In this document: positions 42,438 through 51,428 of the stretch, piece by piece | How positions within the stretch are numbered: position 1 is the first letter of the stretch | Layout of the letters: each line of letters starts with the position of its first letter | Assembly (NCBI RefSeq): GCF_010501105.1 | Contig: NZ_QVMQ01000007.1 | Span: 42,900 to 106,899, forward strand | DNA from: Dysgonomonas sp. 511 | Lineage (GTDB): Bacteria > Bacteroidota > Bacteroidia > Bacteroidales > Dysgonomonadaceae | Direction: 5' to 3' | Length of the DNA stretch: 64,000 bases | Position numbers and translations under genes: made by a program | Notes under the pieces: model-generated | The model's input: the letters and a program-made list of their open reading frames with translations, nothing else | Told to the model about the DNA's origin: nothing | The model's database searches: none

Positions 42438-45404
42438 TTATTCAGCTTTGTCTTGTTTTTTCTTCAACATACCCCAAGCAATAGGAGATGCGATAAACAG
42501 AGAAGAATAAGTACCTACAATAATACCGATGAAGATAGCGAATGTAAAGCTACGGATAGTATCACCACCTAACAAGAAGATGATAAATACTCCCAGCAAT
42601 GTACTCATAGCCGTATTTACTGTACGTCCTAATGTTGAGTTCAATGCTTCGTTTACAGTTTCGGTAATATTGCGCTTAGGATATAACGTCCTGATTTCGC
42701 GGATACGGTCGAAGATAACCACCTTGTCGTTGATAGAGTAACCCACAACTGTAAGTATAGCGGCGATAAACGACTGGTCTATTTCCATCGAGAATGGCAT
42801 TATTTTGTATAGAATAGAATATAGCAGGATAACGACTAGCGCATCGTGTGCTACGGCTGCCAATGTACCTACCGAGAATGCTACATCGCGGAAACGTATC
42901 AGGATATATAATCCCATACACAAAATTGCGATTATCACAGCTATTGTAGCCGATTTCTGAAGGTCTTCGGCAATGCTTGGTCCTACAGTTTGCGAACTTT
43001 GTATAAATCCGTCGATAGGCTTACTATCAAGATCGGCTTGAAGAGCTTTGCTCATTTTAGCTCTTATCTCGGTTTCTGCTTCATCGCTCGTGTTTTCTAT
43101 CTTGTAGTTGGTAGTTATACGTACTTGCGAAGAAGATGCCGATTGACTTGCCGAACCACTCGTAATAACACGAACAGTAGAACCTTCAAATTCAGCGGCT
43201 AAAGCTTTTTCTACATCGGCTGTGTTCACTGTTTTGTCGAAGCGAACAAGATAGTTACGTCCACCTGTAAAGTCGATACCTCTGTTCAGCCCGTTGATAA
43301 GCATAGATGCTACACCGGCAATAAGTAATATAGCCGAGAAGATGATAATCTTCTTTGTCAATCCCAAGAAGTTGATCTTAGTGTTGATAAACAGGTTCTT
43401 AGTTATAGGAGTAGTAAATGTAAGGTTTCTGAACTTACCTTTGTTCAACATATAATCGTAAAACATACGGGTAAGGAATACCGCAGTGATGAACGATGCT
43501 ATGATACCGATAATCAATGTTGTAGCAAAACCTTGTATAGCTCCTGTTCCGAATATTATCAATATTGCAGCAGTGATAACAGATGTTAAGTTGGCATCGA
43601 AGATAGCCGAGAATGCATGTTTGTAACCATCCATAATCGCCACTTTCGTATTCTTGCCTGCGCGTAACTCTTCTTTAGCGCGTTCGTATATCAATACATT
43701 GGCATCCACAGCCATACCCAGCGAGAGCACAAGCCCTGTTATTCCCGGCAGGGTAAGTACAGCCCCAAACGAGGCGAGGATACCCATTGTAAAGAATAAG
43801 TTGAGCAATAGAGCCGCATTAGCCACAAGTCCCGGTATGATACCATATGCCAAACACATATAGATCATGATAAGGATAAGGGCAAGCAGGAACGATATCA
43901 TACCTGCGTCGATAGCTTCTTGTCCCAAAGATGGACCTACAACGTCTTCTTGCACGATGCTTACACCGGCTTTCATCTTACCCGATCTCAGCACGTTTTC
44001 AAGGTCTTTTGCATCATCTACGGTAAATCTTCCTGAGATTTGAGAGCGTCCGCCTTCTATGCGGTCGTTTACATTAGGTGCAGAATATACATATCCGTCG
44101 AGTACGATCGCGATAGCCTTTCCTTTTTCGGCTCCTGTTATTGTAGCCCAACGTTGCGAACCAGTAGTATTCATTTGCATATCTACTACCCATGCTGCAC
44201 TGTTTTGTGCCTGGTCGGCTTTAGCTGATACAACAACTTCTCCGTCGAGGGCAGGGCCTTTCTTTATACCATCGCCGCGAAGCGAGTAAAGTGCGAAGTA
44301 TGTTTCTTTTGCATCTTCTGCCTTGAAGCCCCAAGCGAATTTCAGGTCGCCAGGATACAAATCTTTATATTTGTTCAATATTGTGTTGACGGCAGATGTG
44401 TCGTTCTTGTGTGCAATACCTACCATCGGACCGTCAGGATATCTTTGTAGCAGTTCGCTCAACGGTTTCTTAAATCCAAGGTCTGCAACGTTTGCTGATA
44501 CATTTTCTACTACTGCTGTAGAATCTGCATTTACCTGAACCGAGTCTGTTGCCACAGTGTTAGTGTTAGCAGACAGAAGTTGGCGGGTACGCTCGTCGAG
44601 AGATGCCCAGTAACCGTTAATTTCGGAACCGTTGTACGTTTTCCAGAATTCAAGGTTTGCATTACCTTGAAGCAGTTTTCTTACACGCTCAGGTTCTTTT
44701 ATACCCGGAAGCTCTATCATAATGCGTTCTGCGCGGTTGTCCAGTTTTTGGATATTTGGAGCAACTACACCGAAACGGTCGATACGTGTGCGCAGCACGT
44801 TGAAAGAGTTGTCGGCTATACTTTGCAATTCGGTACGCAAAGCAGCGATTACTTTATCATCTTTATCCTGAGCTGTGATTTGCTGATCTTTTAGCTTTGT
44901 TGCAAAAACTCCGGCCAATTTATCATTGCCGTTTGCTGCTCTGAACTTATCAACAAAGATGGTGATATAGTCACGGTTACTACCTTTTTGATTTTCTGTA
45001 GAAGCTTCTTGCAGAGCGTTAAGGAACGCTTCGTTCTCGGAGTCGCCCAGTGTGCGGAGAACTGCCGCTGCATCTACTTCTACTATAACACTCATACCAC
45101 CTTTGAGGTCGAGTCCGAGTCCGATTTCTTTCTCACGGCATTGTTTAAGGGTATAACCCATCTCATCCGTAAAGTTTAACCAGACGCGCTCAGTCGACAT
45201 CGAATCCAGATAGTAATTGTATTGTCTGTTATACAACTCATCATACAGTTGTTGATCGCCTTTCGCATTCTCTGCAGCATAGGTTGTGGCAAATTCTACC
45301 GCTTTCTTGTCGTAACTTCTGGTTACAAACGTAAAAGACAAATAGAACAGACACACCAACACAAGGAGAATGGAAAATGTCATTACAAAGCCTTTGTTTT
45401 GCAT
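42438..45404 (-). CDS. secDF: Fused protein translocase subunit SecDF
   Basis: 988 residues joining SecD and SecF, which use the proton gradient to drive late steps of Sec export. The SecD half has IGLGLDLKGGMSVIVEVD (about 92-108), the periplasmic P1 domain (about 110-500) and six membrane helices with GMAVDANVLIYERAKEEL. The SecF half has GIDFTGGRNYLVRFD (about 715-729), SINDKVVIFDRIRE and six more helices. The fusion is common in Bacteroidetes. Length and all motifs are intact. A -7 box is at 45536-45543. Confidence 0.97.
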   Translation of the reverse strand: MQNKGFVMTFSILLVLVCLFYLSFTFVTRSYDKKAVEFATTYAAENAKGDQQLYDELYNRQYNYYLDSMSTERVWLNFTDEMGYTLKQCREKEIGLGLDLKGGMSVIVEVDAAAVLRTLGDSENEAFLNALQEASTENQKGSNRDYITIFVDKFRAANGNDKLAGVFATKLKDQQITAQDKDDKVIAALRTELQSIADNSFNVLRTRIDRFGVVAPNIQKLDNRAERIMIELPGIKEPERVRKLLQGNANLEFWKTYNGSEINGYWASLDERTRQLLSANTNTVATDSVQVNADSTAVVENVSANVADLGFKKPLSELLQRYPDGPMVGIAHKNDTSAVNTILNKYKDLYPGDLKFAWGFKAEDAKETYFALYSLRGDGIKKGPALDGEVVVSAKADQAQNSAAWVVDMQMNTTGSQRWATITGAEKGKAIAIVLDGYVYSAPNVNDRIEGGRSQISGRFTVDDAKDLENVLRSGKMKAGVSIVQEDVVGPSLGQEAIDAGMISFLLALILIMIYMCLAYGIIPGLVANAALLLNLFFTMGILASFGAVLTLPGITGLVLSLGMAVDANVLIYERAKEELRAGKNTKVAIMDGYKHAFSAIFDANLTSVITAAILIIFGTGAIQGFATTLIIGIIASFITAVFLTRMFYDYMLNKGKFRNLTFTTPITKNLFINTKINFLGLTKKIIIFSAILLIAGVASMLINGLNRGIDFTGGRNYLVRFDKTVNTADVEKALAAEFEGSTVRVITSGSASQSASSSQVRITTNYKIENTSDEAETEIRAKMSKALQADLDSKPIDGFIQSSQTVGPSIAEDLQKSATIAVIIAILCMGLYILIRFRDVAFSVGTLAAVAHDALVVILLYSILYKIMPFSMEIDQSFIAAILTVVGYSINDKVVIFDRIREIRTLYPKRNITETVNEALNSTLGRTVNTAMSTLLGVFIIFLLGGDTIRSFTFAIFIGIIVGTYSSLFIASPIAWGMLKKKQDKAE

Positions 45405-45535
45405 CTCGAATTTTACTTTTTGTTATTTATATGTTATTTCTATATTTAATTCTAAACGCCGAAAACAGGCATATATCTAGTGCTTTTCATCAAAGACGCA
45501 AGCCTAATTCAGATATATACACACTTTCGAGCGTG

Positions 45536-45543
45536 CAAATATA
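45536..45543 (-). promoter_or_regulatory. Promoter -7 box for secDF
   Basis: TATATTTG on the minus strand, about 130 bases before the start codon. The gap 45405-45735 otherwise holds only AT-rich sequence. Confidence 0.45.
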
Positions 45544-45735
45544 ATCTTTTATTTTATACGATTGATAATAAATATAAAGAAAAATATACAGGCCGGTGGC
45601 GTGTTTTTCGTTTATAATAGACCTGCTCCTTTACTGCCGGGATGCAAAAATGTTTTTATTATGAATAGCTTTACTTGGTAAAGAAGCAGGTTTTGTGACA
45701 AAAAAGATAGATGATAGTAGATTGCAACCGTTTAT

Positions 45736-47070
45736 TTATACTACTCCCTGTGCTATCATAGCGCGTGCTACCTTCATAAATCCGGCAACATTAGCTCCTT
45801 TTACATAATTGGTATAATTACCGTCTTTCCCAAATTTGAGGCATTGTTCGTGAATGTTTCGCATTATGCCGTGCAGGCGTTGGTCTACTTCTTCTGCGCC
45901 CCACTGTATATGCATGGCGTTCTGGCTCATTTCCAGTCCCGAAGTAGCCACTCCCCCTGCGTTGACGGCTTTGCCGGGAGCGAATAATACTTGTTTTTCG
46001 AGAAACAGGTCGACAGCCTCGGCTGTGCATCCCATGTTCGACACTTCGGCTACACAGGTTACCCCGTTAGCGATCAGTGCTTCAGCATCTTTCTCGTTCA
46101 GTTCATTCTGTATGGCACATGGCAATGCAATGTCTACTTTTTCCACCCACGGTTTTTTTCCAGCGTGGAAGGTTGAGTTCGGGTATTTTACGGCATATGG
46201 GGCAACGATGTCTTCTCCCGAATCGCGCAATTCGAGCATATAGCCTATCTTTTCGCCGCTTATGCCATCGGGATCGTATATGTAGCCGTCGGGACCCGAT
46301 ATGGTGACTACTTTGGCTCCCAGTTCTGTGGCTTTCAAGGCTGCGCCCCATGCCACATTGCCAAAGCCCGATATGGCAACTGTTTTGCCTTCGATGCCGA
46401 TATTTTTGGCTTTAAGCATTTCGTGGACAAAATATAATGCTCCGAATCCTGTAGCTTCGGGGCGAACCAGCGAACCGCCGTATTCGAGCCCTTTGCCTGT
46501 GAATGTGCCGGTATTTTCGCGCGCCAGTTTTTTATACATACCATACAGGTATCCTATTTCGCGTGCGCCTACGCCTATATCTCCTGCCGGAACGTCGGTG
46601 TCGGGGCCTATATTGCGCCACAGTTCGAGCATAAAGGCCTGGCAGAAGCGCATGATTTCGCCATTGGATTTCCCTTTCGGGCTGAAATCGGAACCACCTT
46701 TGCCTCCACCCATCGGCAGGGTAGTGAGCGCATTTTTGAAGGTTTGCTCAAAACCGAGGAATTTGAGCGAAGATAGGTTTACCGATGCGTGAAACCTCAA
46801 TCCACCTTTGTATGGGCCGATAGCGTTGTTGAACTGCACACGGTATCCGAGGTTTACCTGTATGTCGCCACGGTCGTCTACCCACGGCACTTTGAAAGTG
46901 AATATGCGGTCGGGCTCTACAAGCCGTTCTATGATGCGGTGCTTCTCAAACTCAGGGTGCTGGTTGTAAACGTCTTCTATCGAAACCAATACTTCTTTTA
47001 CTGCCTGCAAAAATTCGGACTCGCCGGGGTGTTTTGCTTCCAGAGATGATAAAATGCTATCTATTTTCAT
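45736..47070 (-). CDS. gdhA: NADP-specific glutamate dehydrogenase
   Basis: 444 residues, the length of hexameric small GDHs. It assimilates ammonium by reductive amination of 2-oxoglutarate. Visible are GPYKGGLRFHASVN (substrate-binding lysine), LPMGGGKGGSDFSPKGKS with the catalytic lysine (about residues 118-135), PAGDIGVGAREIGYL and the dinucleotide fold VAISGFGNVAWGAA (about 232-245). NADP preference is inferred from similarity to the gdhA type. Preceded by a good -7 box (47103-47110). Confidence 0.96.
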   Translation of the reverse strand: MKIDSILSSLEAKHPGESEFLQAVKEVLVSIEDVYNQHPEFEKHRIIERLVEPDRIFTFKVPWVDDRGDIQVNLGYRVQFNNAIGPYKGGLRFHASVNLSSLKFLGFEQTFKNALTTLPMGGGKGGSDFSPKGKSNGEIMRFCQAFMLELWRNIGPDTDVPAGDIGVGAREIGYLYGMYKKLARENTGTFTGKGLEYGGSLVRPEATGFGALYFVHEMLKAKNIGIEGKTVAISGFGNVAWGAALKATELGAKVVTISGPDGYIYDPDGISGEKIGYMLELRDSGEDIVAPYAVKYPNSTFHAGKKPWVEKVDIALPCAIQNELNEKDAEALIANGVTCVAEVSNMGCTAEAVDLFLEKQVLFAPGKAVNAGGVATSGLEMSQNAMHIQWGAEEVDQRLHGIMRNIHEQCLKFGKDGNYTNYVKGANVAGFMKVARAMIAQGVV

Positions 47071-47102
47071 ATTCTATAAGTTAAAATTGTTGACTAACTA
47101 CA

Positions 47103-47110
47103 CAAATATA
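47103..47110 (-). promoter_or_regulatory. Promoter -7 box for gdhA
   Basis: TATATTTG on the minus strand, 32 bases before the gdhA start codon. Confidence 0.5.
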
Positions 47111-47351
47111 TAAATAAACGGGATATAAATGCTTCAAAATGTCAATTATTTTTTTCTGTTTTATAATATAAAAAGAGACGCGTTTTCTGTTAACAGCCAG
47201 CAGTTATCAGTTAGCAATATTTTCTTCTTCCCTATGTCTGATCGGCATGATTAATATGCAATATAGGATACTAGTTAAAGTTTTTTGCGTTTATCATACC
47301 TGTATAATAAGGTGAAATAGCTAAATTAGCAGACTGTAAATCTAAACTAAA

Positions 47352-48614
47352 ATGGACGTATTAATTATTATAGGCCTTGTTTTACTCAATGGCATATTCT
47401 CGATGTCGGAAATCGCTGTGGTTTCGGCGCGCAAATCGAGCCTGACCAACGAAGCCAAACATGGCAACAAAGCTGCCCGGTCGGCACTCGATTTAGCCGG
47501 CAATCCGAATAAATTCTTATCCACTGTGCAGGTAGGCATCACCCTTATCGGCATCATCACAGGGCTCTATTCGGGCGATGTGCTTGCCGACGACTTTTCG
47601 CACCTGTTGGCAAAAACCGGTATGCCTACAGCTTACCAGTTGGCTGCATCCAAAGTAATAATAGTAGTGATAGTGACATATTTCACCATTGTTTTTGGCG
47701 AACTGGTTCCTAAACGCATCGGACTGAGCGCCTCCGAAAAGATAGCCAAGTTTATAGCCAAGCCTATGCACTATCTTTCGGTCGTAGCATCGCCGTTTGT
47801 ATGGGCACTTTCGAAAAGTACATCTTTTATATTCAATATATTGGGTGTGAAAGATTCGGAGGCGAAAGTTACCGAAGAAGAGATAAAGACAATGGTAAAG
47901 GAAGGTGCGCAGGATGGTACTGTACAGGCTGTAGAGCAAGATATTGTAGAACGGGTGTTTACATTGGGCGACCGCGATCTGGAGTCGATAATGACCAACC
48001 GCAACGATATAGTCTGGTTGGATGTGAACATGAGCCATGAGGAGATAATAAGCATTGTAAACAGCCATCCGTTCGACAAATACCCTGTTGCCGACAAGAA
48101 CCTCGACAATATAGAAGGCATTATCTATCTCAAAGACCTGTTTGGGAAAATGATCGACCCTGATTTCAACCTGCGCCAGCTGGTGAAGCCCGTGCAGTAT
48201 TTTTACGAAAATATGGAAGTGTACAGCGCTTTGGAAGAAATGAAAGCCAGCCATTTGCAATATGCCCTGGTTTGCGACGAATTTGGAACGGTCAGGGGCA
48301 TCGTTTCGCTCAAAGATATACTCGAAGCCCTTGTGGGTACGATACTCGACCCGCACGAAGAGCCCGATATCGTGCAACGTGCGGATGGAAGTTGCCTCGT
48401 AGACGGACAATGTTCTTTCTACGATTTTCTTACCTACTTCAAGAAAGGGGAGTTGTACAATAAATATGAGTATAATACAATCAGCGGGCTTATACTCGAC
48501 TTGCTGGGGCATATCCCCAAAACGGGAGAACAAACACAATGGCATGGCTTCCAGTTCGAAATAATGGACATGGACGGCGCACGTATAGACAAATTACTGG
48601 TGTATCAGTTTTAA
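47352..48614 (+). CDS. CNNM/CorC-type (hemolysin family) membrane protein
   Basis: 420 residues: an N-terminal DUF21/CNNM transmembrane domain (about 1-190), a CBS-domain pair (about 205-330, RNDIVWLDVNMSHEEII; VCDEFGTVRGIVSLKDILEALVG, quoted in part) and a C-terminal CorC_HlyC domain (about 340-418). Members are linked to magnesium or cobalt efflux and were historically called TlyC hemolysins; a haemolytic role is unlikely. Divergent from gdhA, with its own start after a 281-base gap. Confidence 0.92.
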   Translation: MDVLIIIGLVLLNGIFSMSEIAVVSARKSSLTNEAKHGNKAARSALDLAGNPNKFLSTVQVGITLIGIITGLYSGDVLADDFSHLLAKTGMPTAYQLAASKVIIVVIVTYFTIVFGELVPKRIGLSASEKIAKFIAKPMHYLSVVASPFVWALSKSTSFIFNILGVKDSEAKVTEEEIKTMVKEGAQDGTVQAVEQDIVERVFTLGDRDLESIMTNRNDIVWLDVNMSHEEIISIVNSHPFDKYPVADKNLDNIEGIIYLKDLFGKMIDPDFNLRQLVKPVQYFYENMEVYSALEEMKASHLQYALVCDEFGTVRGIVSLKDILEALVGTILDPHEEPDIVQRADGSCLVDGQCSFYDFLTYFKKGELYNKYEYNTISGLILDLLGHIPKTGEQTQWHGFQFEIMDMDGARIDKLLVYQF

Positions 48615-48751
48615 GTAACTGCTAGGAAATATCTCGTTTCCATTTTCAGAATTGTTTTAGAGATATCTTTTCGTTCGCGAAGCGATAGTAGCGGGCTACT
48701 CTTCTGTTTTTTTAGATGAAAACCAATTTGTTATATTTCCTAACAGTTACT
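48614..48751. repeat. 138-base element with 19-base terminal inverted repeats
   Basis: AGTAACTGCTAGGAAATAT at 48614-48632 is the reverse complement of ATATTTCCTAACAGTTACT at 48733-48751 except for one base. The interior has further palindromes (TCGTTCGCGAAGCGA, GTAGCGGGCTAC). Its left end abuts the CNNM stop codon. A similar half-word, TTTCCTAACTGTTACT, occurs alone at about 42169-42184. It looks like a small non-autonomous repeat or a large transcript-end hairpin. Confidence 0.6.
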
Positions 48752-48777
48752 AAGCAATTTTACGATAAAATATTGGA

Positions 48778-49104
48778 TCAGTGAGCCACATATTTCAGCC
48801 CTACTACCGAAAGTATCAGTGTGGATATGAAAAATATCCGCATGGCACCGGCCGGTTCTTTAAATACCAAAATGCCGATTATAGCTGTTCCGGCTGCGCC
48901 TATTCCTGTCCATACAGCATAGGCTGTTCCCATTGGTATGGTCTGAGTGGCTTTCATCAGTAGGAGCATGCTGGCTACTATGCAGACAGCAAAAGCTGCA
49001 TACCAGTAATATGTGTGAGGCGTAACTGCTTCTTTGGCCTTCGACAACGAAAATGTAAATCCTACTTCGAATGCACTTGCTAATAATAAGTAAACCCAGT
49101 TCAT
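48778..49104 (-). CDS. Small multidrug resistance (SMR) family transporter
   Basis: 108 residues with four membrane helices and the essential membrane-embedded glutamate at position 13 (LLASAFEVGFTFSLSKA), plus the GxAYAVWTGIGA motif of helix 3 (GTAYAVWTGIGAAGTAI). These proton-coupled antiporters export quaternary ammonium compounds or guanidinium (Gdx/SugE type); the subtype is not certain. It lies downstream of a TetR gene in the same direction, with a TetR-like operator just upstream, so it is probably the regulated target. Confidence 0.92.
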   Translation of the reverse strand: MNWVYLLLASAFEVGFTFSLSKAKEAVTPHTYYWYAAFAVCIVASMLLLMKATQTIPMGTAYAVWTGIGAAGTAIIGILVFKEPAGAMRIFFISTLILSVVGLKYVAH

Positions 49105-49164
49105 AATGTAATTTGTCTGTTATAATTAAATCTTTATTTTAGCTATTAGCTTTTTGTTTCTCAA

Positions 49165-49186
49165 TTGAACAATCATTCAACGAAAT
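49165..49186 (-). promoter_or_regulatory. TetR operator candidate upstream of the SMR gene
   Basis: TTGAACAATCATTCAA (TTGAA-N6-TTCAA) followed by CGAAAT. The 22-base word matches 20 of 22 bases with 49817-49838 in front of the tetR gene. It lies 61 to 82 bases before the SMR start. Confidence 0.7.
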
Positions 49187-49196
49187 GGCAAAAAAA

Positions 49197-49802
49197 TCAT
49201 CTCAACAATCCTATATATTGCAATAATGACTCTTCCAATTTATCTACCATGCTTCCGGCATCATCGTCGAGAACCACCTGAAACCAAACCCCATTGGTGA
49301 GGGTGTAAAGCTGATTGGCAGCAACCTCAACGTCAATACCAGGTTTTATCTCTCCTGCCGATATGCTGTTGTGCAAAGCCTGTTGCCATCCTGCTTTCTC
49401 TTTTTCTAAAGTGGCACGATACCTGGCTCTGAACTGCACATCGCGATGGATTACCTGATACGATAGGAAATGATAATTAAGTATTGTAACATCAGCTTTA
49501 TTTGCCGATTGTGAAGCAATATTCATAATGGTTTTCTCTATCTTCCTGAAACGCCTGCATATAAAATCGGTAAAGCCTGACAGGTTATAATTCTTCGTTT
49601 TCCCTAAATTGAAATCGAATATTTCGAGAAAATATTTTTCGGTAACCTGTATAAACAGCTCTTCCTTGTTCCTGAAATAATGATAGAGCAAACCGCGCGA
49701 AAGTCCGCTAGCCTCCTGTATGTCTGATATAGATACTGCATCGAAGCCTTTTATCAGCAAGAGGTTGAATGTTTTTTGCAATATGGTATCTTTCGCTTCC
49801 AT
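49197..49802 (-). CDS. TetR/AcrR-family repressor
   Basis: 201 residues from ATG 49800-49802: an N-terminal TetR helix-turn-helix (AKDTILQKTFNLLLIKGFDAVSI, SDIQEASGLSRGLLYHYFRNKEELF, quoted in part; residues about 3-50) and a helical ligand-binding C-terminus. A longer frame adding ten residues (MNDYSISISI) reaches 49832 but would overlap the operator; the shorter start is preferred. It probably represses itself and the SMR gene 92 bases downstream through two matching operators. Confidence 0.93.
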   Translation of the reverse strand: MEAKDTILQKTFNLLLIKGFDAVSISDIQEASGLSRGLLYHYFRNKEELFIQVTEKYFLEIFDFNLGKTKNYNLSGFTDFICRRFRKIEKTIMNIASQSANKADVTILNYHFLSYQVIHRDVQFRARYRATLEKEKAGWQQALHNSISAGEIKPGIDVEVAANQLYTLTNGVWFQVVLDDDAGSMVDKLEESLLQYIGLLR

Positions 49803-49816
49803 TATTGAAATGCTTA

Positions 49817-49838
49817 TTGAATAATCGTTCAACGAAAT
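49817..49838 (-). promoter_or_regulatory. TetR operator candidate upstream of tetR
   Basis: TTGAATAATCGTTCAA followed by CGAAAT, the same 22-base word as at 49165-49186 with two changes. It lies 15 to 36 bases before the tetR start codon, a typical autorepression site. Confidence 0.7.
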
Positions 49839-49952
49839 TAAAGCTTTTTATTCATACCGGCAATTTTATTTTAACCGACAAACTTAATGTGAAGAATATC
49901 AATAAATTGAAAACCGACCGAAAATATAGCCTAGCTTCGGCCCATACAAAAA

Positions 49953-49985
49953 GAAAGCCCTACACACCACGTGTAAGGCTTTCCA
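49953..49985 (-). terminator. Hairpin after the aldolase gene
   Basis: GAAAGCC-x-TACAC (49953-49965) pairs with GTGTA-x-GGCTTTC (49971-49983) around a five-base loop. On the minus strand TTTTTGT follows. It terminates the aldolase transcript. Confidence 0.75.
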
Positions 49986-50022
49986 GGCAACTATAATAAA
50001 AAACACTATAAAACTATTTAGC

Positions 50023-51081
50023 CTACGCTAAACTTATATCTTTGTCGAGGTAAACATCCTGTACCGCATTTATAAGCTCTACACCTTCCTTCATTGGACG
50101 CTGGAATGCTTTGCGGCCAAGTATCAGTCCCATACCTCCGGCACGTTTGTTTACCACGGCTGTGTAAACCGCATCTTTGAGGTCGGCAGCACCGTGCGAT
50201 TCGCCTCCGGAATTAATCAGCCCCACACGCCCCATATAGCCATTGGCTACCTGATAGCGGCAAAGGTCGATAGGGTGGTCGCTCGACAGTTCGGTGTACA
50301 TACGTTCGTCCCATTTGCTGAAATTGATCGCTTTGAAACCACCGTTGTTAACCGGCAGTTTTTGCTTCACGATGTCGGCTTTTATCGTTACACCGATACG
50401 GTTTGCCTGACTGGTCAGGTCGGCGGCAGAGTGGTAGTCTACACCATCCTTCTTGAAGTTACTGTTGCGCAGGTAACACCAGAGGATTGTAGCCATTCCC
50501 AGTTCGTGTGCATATTCGAAAGCACGGGCAATGTCGACTATTTGCCTGCGGCTCTCTTCGGAACCAAAGTAAATGGTTGCACCCACCGCTGCGGCGCCCA
50601 TGTTCCAAGCTTCTTTCACTGTGCCGAAAAGTATCTGGTCGTACGAAGTAGGGTAGGAAAGCAGTTCGTTGTGGTTTATTTTTACTACGAACGGTATTTT
50701 ATGCGCATACTTACGTGCAACGGAGCCCAGTATGCCATAAGTAGATGCTACGGCATTACATCCGGCTTCTATGGCTAGTTTCACAATGTTTTCGGGGTCG
50801 AAATATATTGGGTTGGGTGCAAACGAAGCCCCTGCCGAGTGTTCGATATCCTGATCGACGGGCAAAATGGATAAGTACCCGGTATTGGCAAGCCGGCCAT
50901 GTCCCAGCAGGCGTTGAAGGCTGTTGAGAGTTGGTATGTTCCTGTCTGTGTCCATCCACACACTGTCTACTATATTGGGCGAAGGTGCATGAATCAACGA
51001 TTTGTCTATTGTTTTGCTTACATGGCCCAGCAGATACTCGCTTTGGTCGCCCAGGATTTTTGTAATATTAGAATGTGACAT
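50023..51081 (-). CDS. fbaB: Class I fructose-bisphosphate aldolase (FbaB/DhnA type)
   Basis: 352 residues of the DhnA-like archaeal-type class I aldolase family, cleaving fructose 1,6-bisphosphate (or forming it in gluconeogenesis) through a lysine Schiff base, without metal. TIM-barrel strands are visible: [31 protein letters not shown] and [15 protein letters not shown]. The phosphate-binding end is [12 protein letters not shown] and [15 protein letters not shown]. Divergent from the HprK/PEPCK-like gene across a 347-base region; its own leader carries overlapping inverted repeats. Confidence 0.94.
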   Translation of the reverse strand: MSHSNITKILGDQSEYLLGHVSKTIDKSLIHAPSPNIVDSVWMDTDRNIPTLNSLQRLLGHGRLANTGYLSILPVDQDIEHSAGASFAPNPIYFDPENIVKLAIEAGCNAVASTYGILGSVARKYAHKIPFVVKINHNELLSYPTSYDQILFGTVKEAWNMGAAAVGATIYFGSEESRRQIVDIARAFEYAHELGMATILWCYLRNSNFKKDGVDYHSAADLTSQANRIGVTIKADIVKQKLPVNNGGFKAINFSKWDERMYTELSSDHPIDLCRYQVANGYMGRVGLINSGGESHGAADLKDAVYTAVVNKRAGGMGLILGRKAFQRPMKEGVELINAVQDVYLDKDISLA

Positions 51082-51167
51082 ATTTAATTATAATTTTAGT
51101 GTATATTGTTATTTTTCGATTAAAACTTTATTGTAAACAGACTGCTTGTTATTATTTTTGTCTTGAT

Positions 51168-51258
51168 GTTGAAGTGCAAAAGAAGACAGGTGTTTTATTA
51201 CTTCAACAAACTAAGAGAACAATTCCGGTCTTCTATAATTAAAACAAACAACACCTGT
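51168..51258 (-). promoter_or_regulatory. Structured leader with three overlapping inverted repeats
   Basis: Three perfect pairs overlap: GTTGAAGT (51168-51175) with ACTTCAAC (51200-51207); AGAAGAC (51181-51187) with GTCTTCT (51228-51234); ACAGGTGTT (51186-51194) with AACACCTGT (51250-51258). The pairs interleave, so they form either a pseudoknot or mutually exclusive hairpins. They lie 87 to 177 bases before the aldolase start on the minus strand, and upstream of the promoter of the divergent gene. Confidence 0.45.
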
Positions 51259-51362
51259 TTCTGTTTTTAAAAATCCGGCATATTTCTTTTAATGAAAAGA
51301 TTATTTAACAAAAAACCTTATTTATAACCTGTCAAAATAACTAAAAAAACAAATAATTCTGT

Positions 51363-51370
51363 TATCTTTG
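51363..51370 (+). promoter_or_regulatory. Promoter -7 box for the HprK/PEPCK-like gene
   Basis: TATCTTTG, a perfect TAnnTTTG match, 58 bases before the ATG at 51429. Confidence 0.5.
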
Positions 51371-51428
51371 CTTAGATAGACAAAAGGGAATAACTTATTC
51401 GTATTAATTTAACAATATACAATACATT

